Part shown: positions 1 to 12,306 of the stretch, piece after piece | Position numbering within the stretch: the first letter of the stretch is position 1 | Layout: each line of letters starts with the position of its first letter | From: JAJXWB01 sp037044955 | Lineage (GTDB): Bacteria; Pseudomonadota; Alphaproteobacteria; Rhizobiales; Beijerinckiaceae | DNA: 64,000 nucleotides | Direction: 5' to 3' | Assembly (NCBI GenBank): GCA_037044955.1 | Contig: JBAOHX010000002.1 | Span: 806,001 to 870,000 of the forward strand | Made by a program: the position numbers and the translations under genes | The notes under the pieces: model-generated | What the model saw: only the letters and a program-made list of their open reading frames with translations | Told to the model about the DNA's origin: nothing | Databases searched by the model: none

Positions 1-821
1 TCGCCCAGCGCCATCGCGAAGGCGCCTGGGCGTTCTTTCTCGCCGCCCAGAGCGGGCCGGGCGCGGAAATCGTGCGCGAGATCGCGGCCCGCCTCGATCC
101 GAACGATCCGGCGCTCGCCGCCGACCGCGAACGGCTCGCCGAAATCCGCAAGGCGCGCGCCGAACATGCCGCGCGCTATTTCGCGACCCACGCCAAGACC
201 TGGGACCAGCTCCGCAAGCTGCATGCGCCCGAGGCCGACGTGGAGCGCGCCGTGCGCGACATCGTCGGAGATCGGCAGATCCAGCAATTGCTGGATTGCG
301 GCACCGGCACCGGCCGGATGCTCGAACTTCTGAGCCCGCTCGCCGACCGCGCCATCGGCGTCGATCTGTCGCCGGCGATGCTTTCCGTCGCGCGCGCCAA
401 TCTCGACCGCGCCGGCGTGCGCAACGCGCAATTGCGCCAGGGCGACATCTATGCGCTGCCGGTGGAGCGCAATTCCTGCGATCTCGCCATCCTGCACCAG
501 GTCCTGCACTATCTCGACGATCCCGCGCGCGCGTTGCGCGAGGCCGCGCGCACGCTCAAGCCCGCAGGCCGGCTGATCGTCGTCGATTTCGCGCCGCACG
601 CGGAAGAATATCTGCGCGAGCAGCACGCCCATCGCCGCCTCGGTTTCTCGCACGAGGAGATCGCGGGCCTTCTTTCCGATGCGGGTCTCGACGTGATCGA
701 CCGCCGCGATCTCGCGCCGGCGCGCGATGCGAGCGGCAAGCTCACCGTTTCCATCTGGCTGGCGCAGGACCGCCGGCTTCTCGCCGACAAGGCGCCGCAA
801 GGCGCGACGGAGTTCGCCTGA
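1..821 (+). CDS. ArsR-family regulator / SAM-dependent methyltransferase fusion, 5' end cut by window
   Basis: The frame is open from base 3, so the start lies before the window. The first residues (AQRHREGAWAFF) look like the wing of an ArsR-type winged helix, and a class I methyltransferase domain follows with the SAM-binding motif LLDCGTGTGRML, an acidic strand end (GVDLSPAML) and a post-motif LHQVLHYLDD. This two-domain architecture is known next to metF and metH in alphaproteobacteria. Its stop is one base before the metF start, so the genes are probably co-transcribed and the protein may control methionine or one-carbon genes; that role is inferred. No ArsR metal-binding cysteines are visible in the part present. 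Confidence 0.85.
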   Translation, partial: AQRHREGAWAFFLAAQSGPGAEIVREIAARLDPNDPALAADRERLAEIRKARAEHAARYFATHAKTWDQLRKLHAPEADVERAVRDIVGDRQIQQLLDCGTGTGRMLELLSPLADRAIGVDLSPAMLSVARANLDRAGVRNAQLRQGDIYALPVERNSCDLAILHQVLHYLDDPARALREAARTLKPAGRLIVVDFAPHAEEYLREQHAHRRLGFSHEEIAGLLSDAGLDVIDRRDLAPARDASGKLTVSIWLAQDRRLLADKAPQGATEFA

Positions 822-822
822 C

Positions 823-1728
823 ATGCTCGAAAAGCTGGACGACCAAACGCGCACGAGTCGCGGACCGCACAAGCAGGTCGGCGTCTCCTTCGAATTCTTT
901 CCGCCGAAGACCGCGGACATGGAGACGCAATTGTGGGAGGCGATCGAGCGCCTCGCGCCGCTCTCGCCCGATTTCGTCTCCGTCACCTACGGCGCGGGCG
1001 GCTCCACGCGCGAACGCACGCACGCGACCGTCGCGCGCATCGTGCGCGAGACGCGGATCAAGCCGGCCGCGCACCTGACCTGCGTCGCCGCGACGCGCGA
1101 AGAAATCGACGATGTCGTGCGCGCCTATCATGCGGCCGGCGTGCGCCATGTCGTGGCGCTGCGCGGCGATCCCTCGGGCGGCGTCGGCACGGCCTATGAA
1201 GCCCATCCCGGCGGCTATGCGACCTCGACCGATCTCGTGCGCGCCGTCAGGCGCATCGGCGATTTCGACGTGTCGGTGTCCGCCTATCCGGAAATGCATC
1301 CGGAAAGCGCGTCCTTCGCTCAGGACATCGACGCGCTGAAGGCCAAGATCGACGCTGGCGCGACGCGCGCCATCACGCAATTCTTCTTCGAGAACGACAT
1401 CTATTTCCGTTATCTCGATCGCGTGCGGAAAGCCGGTATCGACATTCCGATTCTCCCCGGCCTCGTCGCCGTGCAGAACTTCAAGCAGACGGCGGGCTTT
1501 GCGAAAAAGACCGGCGCCAGCGTGCCGCAATGGCTGGCCGACCGTTTCGAGGGTCTCGAGAACGATCCCGCCACGCGCCGCCTGATCGCGGCCGCCGTCG
1601 CCGCCGAACAGGCGCTCGACCTGATGGATCGCGGCGTCGAGAATTTTCACTTCTACACGATGAACCGCGCCGATCTCGTCTATGCGACGTGCCATCTGCT
1701 CGGCGTGCGCGCGAAGGTGGGGGCGTGA
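823..1728 (+). CDS. metF: 5,10-methylenetetrahydrofolate reductase
   Basis: 301 aa. Reduces 5,10-methylene-THF to 5-methyl-THF with an FAD cofactor, supplying the methyl donor for MetH. It has the MTHFR signature VSFEFFPPK (Glu24 matches the catalytic Glu of E. coli MetF), then VSVTYGAGGS, ALRGDP and TQFFFEND of the TIM barrel. The ATG at 823 is chosen because it directly follows the upstream stop and puts the FEFFPPK motif at the usual distance. An in-frame upstream start would extend the protein into the preceding gene. Likely in one operon with the ArsR-methyltransferase gene and functionally with metH downstream. Confidence 0.97.
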   Translation: MLEKLDDQTRTSRGPHKQVGVSFEFFPPKTADMETQLWEAIERLAPLSPDFVSVTYGAGGSTRERTHATVARIVRETRIKPAAHLTCVAATREEIDDVVRAYHAAGVRHVVALRGDPSGGVGTAYEAHPGGYATSTDLVRAVRRIGDFDVSVSAYPEMHPESASFAQDIDALKAKIDAGATRAITQFFFENDIYFRYLDRVRKAGIDIPILPGLVAVQNFKQTAGFAKKTGASVPQWLADRFEGLENDPATRRLIAAAVAAEQALDLMDRGVENFHFYTMNRADLVYATCHLLGVRAKVGA

Positions 1729-1746
1729 CATCGTCTGCGCATCTGC

Positions 1747-1907
1747 CTCCCCGCGACACGAAATCGGCTGTTGCCGACTTCGGTCGGATACGGGGAGGTC
1801 GCAATGCGCGGCATTGCGGGTGGGGTCTGCCGGGCGCCGTCTTGCATCAAGCCCCACCCGTCACGCTTGGCGTGACACCCTCCCCGCAAGCGGGGAGGGA
1901 GGGCGCG
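1747..1907. repeat. Mosaic of palindromic repeats between metF and metH
   Basis: The 238-bp metF-metH gap is packed with inverted repeats: an outer CCTCCCCG...CGGGGAGG pair (1747-1798) with a GAAATCGGC-TGTT-GCCGACTTC palindrome (1760-1781) inside it, a GTGGGG...CCCCAC hairpin, GTCACGCTTGGCGTGAC (1860-1876), and CCTCCCCGC-AA-GCGGGGAGG near 1880-1900. Similar modules recur at 38.95-39.11, 41.26-41.41 and 52.74-52.91 kb. No cobalamin or SAM riboswitch core was recognised here. Confidence 0.8.
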
Positions 1908-1966
1908 GAGAGATTTGCGCCAGACGACAAAGGTAAAACGCGCCGCGTGCGCTGTGGAATGGACAG

Positions 1967-5662
<3,696 letters not shown>

Positions 5663-5673
5663 GTTTCCGCACT

Positions 5674-5765
5674 GTCATCCCGGACGGCCGAAGGCCGATC
5701 CGGGATCTAGCCAGGCTGATCCGGCGGTGGTTCCCGGCTCTTCGCTTCGCTTCGGCCGGGATGAC
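5674..5765. repeat. GTCATCCCGG...CCGGGATGAC intergenic repeat
   Basis: Outer arms GTCATCCCGG and CCGGGATGAC enclose inner hairpins GGCCGAAGGCC and CTTCGCTTCG. It sits between convergent metH and the SDR gene and may help end transcription. A short relative lies at 11313-11350. Confidence 0.75.
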
Positions 5766-5804
5766 ATTACGGGCGCCTTGCGAGGCGGCAACCGCGCGGC
5801 CAGT

Positions 5805-6662
5805 CTAGTCCCTCGCCGTCAGCCCCAGCATCTTGCCGATCAGCCTGTCCAGCACGCGATCGGGCAGAAGGCGGGGCAAGATCCATTTCTGGAACTTGTT
5901 CGCCACGACGGGAATGCGCGTCGGCGGCTTCGGCGCCAACAGCGCGCGCAGGACGGAGGCGGCGATACGTTCCGGCGGGAAGCCCGCGCGGCCGTCGCGC
6001 AGCGCGCCTTTCATCAGCCGCGCGAGCGGGGCGGCGTAATCCGTCTTCTCGAAGGCCGCGTAGCCGGTCGCTTCCGCCTTGTCCCAGATCGGCGTTGCGA
6101 CAGAGCCCGGCTCGATGACGACGACATCGATGCCGTAGATCATCAGCTCGCGGCGAAGCGAATCCGAGATCGCCTCGAGCGCGTGCTTCGATGCGGCGTA
6201 GGGCCCGACGAAGGGCGCGGCGATGCGGCCGGCGATGGACGACATATTGACGATGCGGCCGGGCTCGCCCTTGCGCGCGCGATCCGCGCCGAGCAGCGGC
6301 GCGAAGGCCTGGACGACGGCGACCTGCGCGACGACGTTGATTTCGAGCTGGCGCCGCACATCCGCGATCGGCACATGCAGAAGCGGACCGGCGACGGCGA
6401 CGCCGGCATTGTTGACGAGGCCGGCGAGCGTCGTCGTTCCCAGCCGTTGGCCGACATCGCGAGCGGCGTCGGCGACGCCTTGCTCGTCGGTGACATCGAA
6501 GACGAGCGGCGTCACTTCGTCGCCGATTTCCTCGATCAGCCTTTCGGCGTCGTCCATGCGGCGCACGCCGGCGAAGACGTGGAAGCCCTCGCGCGCCAGC
6601 AATTGCGCGATGGCGTAGCCGATGCCGGTCGAGGCGCCTGTGACGACGACGGAACGTTTCAT
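5805..6662 (-). CDS. Short-chain dehydrogenase/reductase
   Basis: 285 aa. Classical SDR: NAD(P)-binding TGASTGIG (8-15), NNAG (84-87), a catalytic Ser at 141/142 (SSIAG), Tyr155 and Lys159 (YAASK), then the PG motif of the substrate loop (EPGSVATPI). A basic C-terminal tail of about 50 residues follows the Rossmann core. The substrate cannot be told from sequence. The ATG at 6662 is chosen because the glycine-rich loop then begins at residue 8; the reading frame continues upstream without homology. Convergent with metH and divergent from the dioxygenase gene. Confidence 0.9.
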   Translation of the reverse strand: MKRSVVVTGASTGIGYAIAQLLAREGFHVFAGVRRMDDAERLIEEIGDEVTPLVFDVTDEQGVADAARDVGQRLGTTTLAGLVNNAGVAVAGPLLHVPIADVRRQLEINVVAQVAVVQAFAPLLGADRARKGEPGRIVNMSSIAGRIAAPFVGPYAASKHALEAISDSLRRELMIYGIDVVVIEPGSVATPIWDKAEATGYAAFEKTDYAAPLARLMKGALRDGRAGFPPERIAASVLRALLAPKPPTRIPVVANKFQKWILPRLLPDRVLDRLIGKMLGLTARD

Positions 6663-6830
6663 CGGATTCTCCGTGGGAAGTCGCGACCGAATGTGCAGAC
6701 AAAGCGCGCCCGATGGCAAGCGCGGGGCAGGATTGCGCCGCCCGCCGTTGACGGCTCGCGCGCTTGCGTCATGCTGGCGGCCAGGCGCGGCAGGCTCCGG
6801 TTCGACACGCGCGGAATATGGGAGAAGGCC

Positions 6831-7739
6831 ATGGGCGCGCAATTCTGGCCGGTGACGGAGAATTTCGCGGCGGAGGTCGGCGACGTCGATTTGTCGAAGC
6901 CGCTTTCGTCCGACGATCTGGCGGCGATCCGCGCCGCCTTCGACCGCTATGCCGTTCTGGTCTTTCCGGATCAGGCGTTGTCGGCCGGACAGCATCTCGA
7001 TTTCGCCCGTCATTTCGGACCGCTCGAAACGTCCATCGCGACGCACCGCAAGGACGCGAGGCTCCGCGTTGTCGCCGAACTCGCTGATGTCTCCAACCTC
7101 GACGAGAACAACCAGCTCTGGGGCGAGAAATCGCGCCAGCGCATGTTCCAGCTCGGCAACAGGCTCTGGCATTCGGATTCGACGTTCAAGCATACGCCGG
7201 CCTATGCATCGCTTCTCTATGCGCGCTCCATTCCGCCGGTCGGCGGCCACACGGAATTCGCCGACATGCGCGCGGCCTACGATGCGCTGCCGCAGGAGAC
7301 GAAGCTGAGGATCGACAAGCTCGTCTGCGAACATTCCATCTTCAATTCGCGCGCGAAGCTCGGCTTCGCCAATTTCAGCGCGGAGGAGCGCGCAGCCATG
7401 CCGCCCGTGCCGCAGGTCATGGTGCGCACGATCCCGCAGACCGGCCGCAAGTGCCTCTATCTCGCCTCGCACGCCGGCCGCGTGATCGGCATGGACGATG
7501 CGCAGGGCAGGGCGCTGATCGAGGAACTGATGGCGCACGCCACGCAGCGCCAGTTCGTCTACACGCATCGCTGGCGCGTCAACGATCTCGTCATCTGGGA
7601 CAACAGGCAGACGCTGCATCGCGGCACGGTCTTCGACGACCTGCGCTGGAAGCGCGACGTGCAGCGCGCGACGGTGGAAGACGTCGCCAATTCCTGCGAG
7701 CAGGCGGGGATGAAGGCGGATCTGCAAGCGGCGGGGTAG
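6831..7739 (+). CDS. TauD/TfdA-family Fe(II)/2-oxoglutarate dioxygenase
   Basis: 302 aa. Non-haem iron oxygenase; the iron triad is visible as His114-x-Asp116 (WHSDSTF) and His263 (TLHRG), with the 2-oxoglutarate-binding arginine expected downstream in DLRWKRDVQR. The 2,4-D dioxygenase/TauD branch is suggested by the spacing and by GGHTEFADMRAAYD. The substrate is unknown; sulfonates, aryloxy acids or other carboxylates are all possible. The ATG at 6831 has a GGGAGAAGG ribosome site. Divergently transcribed from the SDR gene with a 168-bp gap. Confidence 0.9.
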   Translation: MGAQFWPVTENFAAEVGDVDLSKPLSSDDLAAIRAAFDRYAVLVFPDQALSAGQHLDFARHFGPLETSIATHRKDARLRVVAELADVSNLDENNQLWGEKSRQRMFQLGNRLWHSDSTFKHTPAYASLLYARSIPPVGGHTEFADMRAAYDALPQETKLRIDKLVCEHSIFNSRAKLGFANFSAEERAAMPPVPQVMVRTIPQTGRKCLYLASHAGRVIGMDDAQGRALIEELMAHATQRQFVYTHRWRVNDLVIWDNRQTLHRGTVFDDLRWKRDVQRATVEDVANSCEQAGMKADLQAAG

Positions 7740-7760
7740 GGGCCCCTTTCTCGAGGCCCT

Positions 7761-7929
7761 CGTCCTGAGGAGCCCGCAACGATATCGGGCTTGCCCGATA
7801 TCGGTATCCAATTTCCAAGTCGGGCAAGCCCGACCTGGATACGGCCGTCTCGAAGGACGGCCGGGGCGGAAATCAGGGTCATGCCATGCTTCGAGACGCG
7901 CGGCGTTACCGCGCTCCTCAGCATGAAGG
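7761..7929. repeat. Composite element: TCCTGAGGAG...CTCCTCAGCATGA host with two nested palindromes
   Basis: The host is a pair of hairpin arms (TCCTGAGGAGCCCGC / CGTCTCGAAGGA and CCATGCTTCGAGACG / GCTCCTCAGCATG). In the loop of the first arm lie CGATATCGGGC-TT-GCCCGATATCG (7780-7803) and CCAAGTCGGGC-AA-GCCCGACCTGG (7815-7838). The same two palindromes in the same relative order, with the host reversed, occur at 29559-29707. This fills the gap between the dioxygenase and amidase genes. Confidence 0.8.
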
Positions 7930-7944
7930 TTGTTGTTGTGGCTG

Positions 7945-8691
7945 CTACGCGACTGCCGCCGCCCCGATCGTCGCGCGCACGCCCGCATCCGCCACGCCGT
8001 CGATGCGCTGCGGGCGCCAGCGGCGCTGGAAGGCCTCGACCACAATTTTCGTGCGCGCGTCGTAGAGGCCGGTTTCCTCGATGCCGTAGCCGAGCGCGCG
8101 AAGGTCGCGCTGAAGCGCCGACACGCTCGCGCCCGTCGCGCCGAAGCCGAGGATCAGGCCGTCCATGTCGGGCGCGGGCTCCCGCCATAGGCCGACGCCT
8201 TCGGCCGCCAGCCGCGCCCAGGGAAATTTCTCGCCGGGATCGACCTTGCGGCCGGGCGCAATGTCGGAATGGGCGAGCACGCGCTCCGGCGCGATGGCGC
8301 GGCGCGCTTCTATGTCGCGGCAGAGCGCGATCACGGCGGCGACCTGCACATCCGGAAAGGGCGGCAGCCCGCCGTCGTGGCCGGGATTGACGATCTCGAC
8401 GCCGATGGACGCCGAATTCATGTCCGTCTCGTCGAACCACGAGGATCGCCCGGCGTGCCATGCGCGACGCTCCTCCGGCACGAGCTGGACGATGCGCCCG
8501 TCCTCGAACACGAAATAATGCGCGGACACTTCCGCTTTCGGATTGCAGAGCTGGGCGAGCGCGCCCTCGGCCGTCGGCATTCCCGTGTAGTGCAGCACGA
8601 TGCAGTCGGGCGCGCGGCCGCGCCGGTCGCCGTGGTTCGGCGAGGCTTGCACGAAGGCGACGAGGGCTGAGTCCGCGCGAAACGAATCCAT
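7945..8691 (-). CDS. N-acetylmuramoyl-L-alanine amidase (Amidase_2) with peptidoglycan-binding domain
   Basis: 248 aa. Zinc amidase that cuts the bond between MurNAc and the stem peptide. Zinc ligands are probably His34 (IVLHYTG), His141 and Asp151 (HSDIAPGRKVDPG), with catalytic Glu99 (IGVEIVN) and Lys149. A C-terminal peptidoglycan-binding repeat (about 180-245; LQRDLRALGYGI...AFQRRWRP) follows. No clear signal peptide is visible, so an AmpD-like cytoplasmic role in wall recycling is as likely as export. It is divergent from a lytic transglycosylase across a 244-bp AT-rich region, suggesting joint control of two wall-cutting enzymes. Confidence 0.9.
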   Translation of the reverse strand: MDSFRADSALVAFVQASPNHGDRRGRAPDCIVLHYTGMPTAEGALAQLCNPKAEVSAHYFVFEDGRIVQLVPEERRAWHAGRSSWFDETDMNSASIGVEIVNPGHDGGLPPFPDVQVAAVIALCRDIEARRAIAPERVLAHSDIAPGRKVDPGEKFPWARLAAEGVGLWREPAPDMDGLILGFGATGASVSALQRDLRALGYGIEETGLYDARTKIVVEAFQRRWRPQRIDGVADAGVRATIGAAAVA

Positions 8692-8759
8692 CGCCCATTA
8701 TAGGGGCCTGGCGTTGGGACGCTGCAACCCGGCCCGCCGACACTGCGCAATCACAAAGA

Positions 8760-8774
8760 TTAATGAAAGATTAA
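8760..8774. promoter_or_regulatory. CtrA-type binding site (TTAA-N7-TTAA) in a divergent promoter
   Basis: TTAATGAAAGATTAA is an exact TTAA-N7-TTAA match to the alphaproteobacterial CtrA consensus core. It lies in an AT-rich 244-bp gap (8692-8935) between the divergent amidase and lytic transglycosylase genes. A TATAAT hexamer follows at 8793-8798 on the + strand. Binding is inferred. Confidence 0.5.
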
Positions 8775-8845
8775 AAGCAAATAACTTGGCTATATAATAT
8801 TCGTATCGTCATTTCTGAAAATTGATATGCGACATACTGAAGATG

Positions 8846-8859
8846 TTGCAGTGCAATAT
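8846..8859 (+). promoter_or_regulatory. TTGCAGTGCAATAT motif, candidate operator
   Basis: Near-palindromic TTGCA-G-TGCAA, 77 bp before the transglycosylase start. Thirteen bases (TGCAGTGCAATAT) recur at 43389-43401, 102 bp before a small + strand gene. The regulator is unknown. Confidence 0.3.
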
Positions 8860-8935
8860 ATGAGCAAATTCTCGTCACATTTGGCAGGCGATAAGCTCGC
8901 CATCCCCCACGAGAATTCACAGGAAAATCGAACGA

Positions 8936-9529
8936 ATGAAGAAATTCGTCCCAACGATCTTGGCCGCGGCGCTCGCGGCGGCCCCGATTTCTGGCGTCCG
9001 CGCGGACGATACGGAAGGCCGCTTCTGGTTTCAGAACCAGGGCATGACGCGCGACCTCGCCGCGACTCCGGCCGGCTCCCCGGCGGCGGCGCCCCAGGGC
9101 GAACCGGCGCGCGGCCTCGTGAAGCGCGGCGCGGCGCTCGGCTACGAGGCGGGCGCGCGCGGTTCGGTGCGCGACATCATCGCGCGTCATGCGGCGGCCA
9201 ATGGCGTGCCGTTCAAGCTCGCCGACGCGGTGGTGCGCATCGAGAGCCGCTACAACCCGCGCGTGTCGAACGGCGGCGCGCTCGGCCTCATGCAGATCAA
9301 GCCGGCGACCGCGCGCGGCGTCGGCTTCGCCGGCTCCGCTTCGGCGCTCTATCACGCCGAGACCAACGTGACCTTCGGCATGAAATATCTCGCGCAGGCC
9401 TATCGCATGTCCGGCGGCGATATCTGTGGAACGGTGATGCGTTATCAATCGGGCCACTATTCCCATCACATGAACGCCGCAAATCGCGCTTACTGCTCGA
9501 AGGCGCGCGCCATCATGGCGAGCAACTGA
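8936..9529 (+). CDS. Exported lytic transglycosylase (SLT domain)
   Basis: 197 aa. A signal peptide is clear (MKK, a hydrophobic alanine-rich stretch, cleavage near residue 23). The SLT fold spans about 78-195: catalytic Glu103 in RIESRYNP, then GALGLMQIKPATA, and a C-terminal Cys pair that may form a disulfide. It cleaves the MurNAc-GlcNAc bond of peptidoglycan in the periplasm to give anhydro-muropeptides. The coding density, the motifs and the signal peptide fix the ATG. Shares its promoter region with the divergent amidase gene. Confidence 0.92.
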   Translation: MKKFVPTILAAALAAAPISGVRADDTEGRFWFQNQGMTRDLAATPAGSPAAAPQGEPARGLVKRGAALGYEAGARGSVRDIIARHAAANGVPFKLADAVVRIESRYNPRVSNGGALGLMQIKPATARGVGFAGSASALYHAETNVTFGMKYLAQAYRMSGGDICGTVMRYQSGHYSHHMNAANRAYCSKARAIMASN

Positions 9530-9568
9530 GAACGGCTTCAATCGTTCTTGGAATATCGAGGCAACCGG

Positions 9569-9605
9569 CGGCGAGTTCGAAAGGGCTCGCCGTTTGCCGT
9601 TTTGC
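9569..9605 (+). terminator. Probable intrinsic terminator after the transglycosylase gene
   Basis: The stem CGGCGAG / CTCGCCG (9569-9592) is followed by TTT and, four bases on, TTTT. It lies 40 bp after the stop codon. Confidence 0.55.
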
Positions 9606-9707
9606 AAATCGTTGCGCAAGTCGTTTTTGCAAACCTGCCTTGCGGCTCCGCATCTCGACCGCGCCGTACGCCTCGCTTATCCGGCGTGAAAACGGGAGGA
9701 GGCGCGG

Positions 9708-11309
9708 ATGCGCAAGCCGGAAGACGAAACCGCAGGCGTCTTGCGCGAGGAGACGCATTACGACGGCCGCCGCATGTTGTGCTACGCGCAGCGGCCCGCC
9801 ACGCTGCTCGCGATGTTCGACGGCCTCGTCGCGCGCTTCGGCGACAGGCCGGCCATCGTGGAGGAGACGTCGATCTCCTATCGCGATCTCGATCGGCTGA
9901 CGCGCGTCATCGGCGCAAACCTGTCGGCGCTCGGCGTCGCGTCCGGCGATCGCGTCGCGCTCTATCTCGGCAATGCCTGGGAGTTCCTCGCCGTCCTGTT
10001 CGCCTGCGTGCGCATCGGCGCCATCGTCGTTCCCATCGGCACGCGCCAGCGGCATGCCGAACTCGAGTTCATGCTCAACGACAGCGGCGCCAAGGTTCTC
10101 GTGCACGAAGCCGATCTCGCCGAGTTCATTCCCGCGCCGGCCGAAATTCCGGGCGTTGCGCATCGCTTTTCCATTCGCGCGGCGGCGACGGGCGCGCAGT
10201 CCTTCGATGAATTGCTCGGAGAGGGCGCCGCCTGTCCCGTACACACGCCACACGAAGAAGACGTCGCGGTCATTCTCTACACCTCGGGCACCACGGGCCG
10301 TCCCAAGGGCGCGCAGCTCACGCATCTCGGCATCATTCATTCCGCGCTCGCGTTTTCACGCACGTTTGCTCTCGCCGAACAGGATCGCGGCTATGTCGCC
10401 GTGCCGCTGTCGCATGTCACGGGTCTCGTCGGCGTCGCGATGGCGACGATGATCGCGGGAGGCGCGGTCGTGCTGATGCGCCAGGCCTTCAAGGCGCCGG
10501 ATTTCATCGCGCAGGCGGCGCGTGAAAAGATCACGTTCGCCATCGTCGTGCCGGCGATCTATTCGCTGTGCGCGATGAGCCCGGCGCTCGACGAACATGA
10601 TCTGTCGGCCTGGCGCATCGGATCGTTCGGCGGCGCGCCCATGCCGGCGCCGACTATTCAAGCGCTGGCGAAGAAATTGCCGCGCCTCGATCTCGTCAAC
10701 GCCTATGGCGCGACGGAGACGACATCGCCCGCAACCATCATGCCGGCGCCGCTGTGGCGCGAAAATGTCGACAGCGTCGGCCGCGTCGTGCATTGCGGCG
10801 TCATCCGCATCGTCGACGACGAAGGCCGCGATGTCGCGCCGGGCGCGCCGGGCGAAATCTGGATCGCCGGACCGATGGTTGTTCCCGGCTATCTCAACCG
10901 GCCGGACGCCAACGCCAGCGAATTCGTGGACGGCTTCTGGAAGTCGGGCGATATCGGCTCGCGCGACGCCAATGGTTTCGTGCGCGTGTTCGACCGCAAG
11001 AAGGACATGATCAATCGCGGCGGCTTCAAGATTTTCTCGGCCGAAGTGGAGAGCGTGATCGCAGGCATTCCCGGCGTTGTCGAATGCGCGATCGTCGGCA
11101 AGCCCGACGCGGTGCTGACCGAGCGCGTGTGCGCGATCGTGGTGGTGGAGGAGGGCGCCGCAGTCGACGCGGAGGATGTGCGCGCCTTTTGCGCGCAGCG
11201 GCTGTCTGACTACAAGACGCCGGAATTCGTCACGGTGCGGACCGACCCCCTGCCGCGCAACGCCAACGGCAAGATCCTGAAGCCGCTGCTGCGCAAAGAG
11301 GTGGGGTGA
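9708..11309 (+). CDS. AMP-forming acyl-CoA synthetase / ligase
   Basis: 533 aa. ANL-superfamily enzyme that activates a carboxylic acid as an acyl-adenylate and then a CoA thioester. Motifs: P-loop YTSGTTGRPKGA, GATETTS, the hinge region SGDIGSRDANGFVRVFDRKKD, and the catalytic lysine in NANGKILK near the C-terminus. The substrate is not readable from sequence; class I long- or medium-chain fatty-acid and aryl-CoA ligases share this layout. The ATG at 9708 has a good GGGAGGAGG site. It stands alone, with repeats on its 3' side, so it is probably monocistronic. Confidence 0.92.
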   Translation: MRKPEDETAGVLREETHYDGRRMLCYAQRPATLLAMFDGLVARFGDRPAIVEETSISYRDLDRLTRVIGANLSALGVASGDRVALYLGNAWEFLAVLFACVRIGAIVVPIGTRQRHAELEFMLNDSGAKVLVHEADLAEFIPAPAEIPGVAHRFSIRAAATGAQSFDELLGEGAACPVHTPHEEDVAVILYTSGTTGRPKGAQLTHLGIIHSALAFSRTFALAEQDRGYVAVPLSHVTGLVGVAMATMIAGGAVVLMRQAFKAPDFIAQAAREKITFAIVVPAIYSLCAMSPALDEHDLSAWRIGSFGGAPMPAPTIQALAKKLPRLDLVNAYGATETTSPATIMPAPLWRENVDSVGRVVHCGVIRIVDDEGRDVAPGAPGEIWIAGPMVVPGYLNRPDANASEFVDGFWKSGDIGSRDANGFVRVFDRKKDMINRGGFKIFSAEVESVIAGIPGVVECAIVGKPDAVLTERVCAIVVVEEGAAVDAEDVRAFCAQRLSDYKTPEFVTVRTDPLPRNANGKILKPLLRKEVG

Positions 11310-11312
11310 GGG

Positions 11313-11350
11313 GATCCCGGATCGCGCGCAGCGCGCGCGTCCGGGATGAC
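11313..11350. repeat. Short GATCCCGG...CCGGGATGAC repeat
   Basis: A 38-bp hairpin with a GCGCGC-rich core, between the acyl-CoA ligase stop and the convergent VOC gene. Related to 5674-5765 and may serve as a bidirectional terminator. Confidence 0.65.
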
Positions 11351-11373
11351 GATCTCAGATCATATGGGGCGAC

Positions 11374-11751
11374 TTACATGCGCTTCATGGCGCAGATCTT
11401 GTTGCCGTCGGGATCGCGCAGGTAGGCGAGATAGAGCTTCACCTTGCCGCCGTCGCGCACGCCCGGCGGGTCCTCGATCGCCGTGCCGCCGCTGGCGAGG
11501 CCCGCCTTGTGCCAGGCGTCGGCCTCGGACTGGTCGTTCACCGCAAAGCCGATCGTGCCGCCGTTGGCGTGGCTGGCGGCCTTGCCGTCGATCGGCTTGG
11601 TGACCATGAACACGCCGCCGTTGTGCAGATACATCAGCCGGCCCTTGGGATCGACGATCGCCGGCTTGCCGCCGATGGCGGCGAACAGGGCGTCGTAGAA
11701 CTTTTTCGACCGCTCGATGTCGTTCGAGCCGATCATGACGTGACTGAACAT
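11374..11751 (-). CDS. VOC-family (glyoxalase/bleomycin-resistance-like) protein
   Basis: 125 aa. One vicinal-oxygen-chelate unit pair: N-terminal MIGSNDIERSKKFYDALF and C-terminal LRDPDGNKICAMKR, the usual paired beta-alpha-beta-beta-beta signatures. His4 (SHVMIGS) and acidic or histidine residues of the second half are possible metal ligands. The substrate is unknown. The ATG at 11751 is chosen because VOC proteins start with this first strand; the frame is open further upstream without homology. Convergent with the acyl-CoA ligase. Confidence 0.85.
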   Translation of the reverse strand: MFSHVMIGSNDIERSKKFYDALFAAIGGKPAIVDPKGRLMYLHNGGVFMVTKPIDGKAASHANGGTIGFAVNDQSEADAWHKAGLASGGTAIEDPPGVRDGGKVKLYLAYLRDPDGNKICAMKRM

Positions 11752-11898
11752 TTGTCCTCCCGTTGTTGCGCACGGCGCCCGAAGCGCTGCGTGGCCACAT
11801 GGTTCCATGAAGCACGCAAGCGCGCCACCGCTATCTGGCGCGGGGCGCGCCCGCGCGACACGCTGCTTGCAAATCAGCGTCCACGCGCCTATCCCCAT

Positions 11899-12296
<398 letters not shown>

Positions 12297-12306
12297 CAAA
12301 CCTGTT

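Noticed and set aside
1729..1966. Cobalamin or SAM riboswitch before metH
   Set aside because: No B12-box or SAM riboswitch core could be found; the hairpins are intergenic repeat modules.
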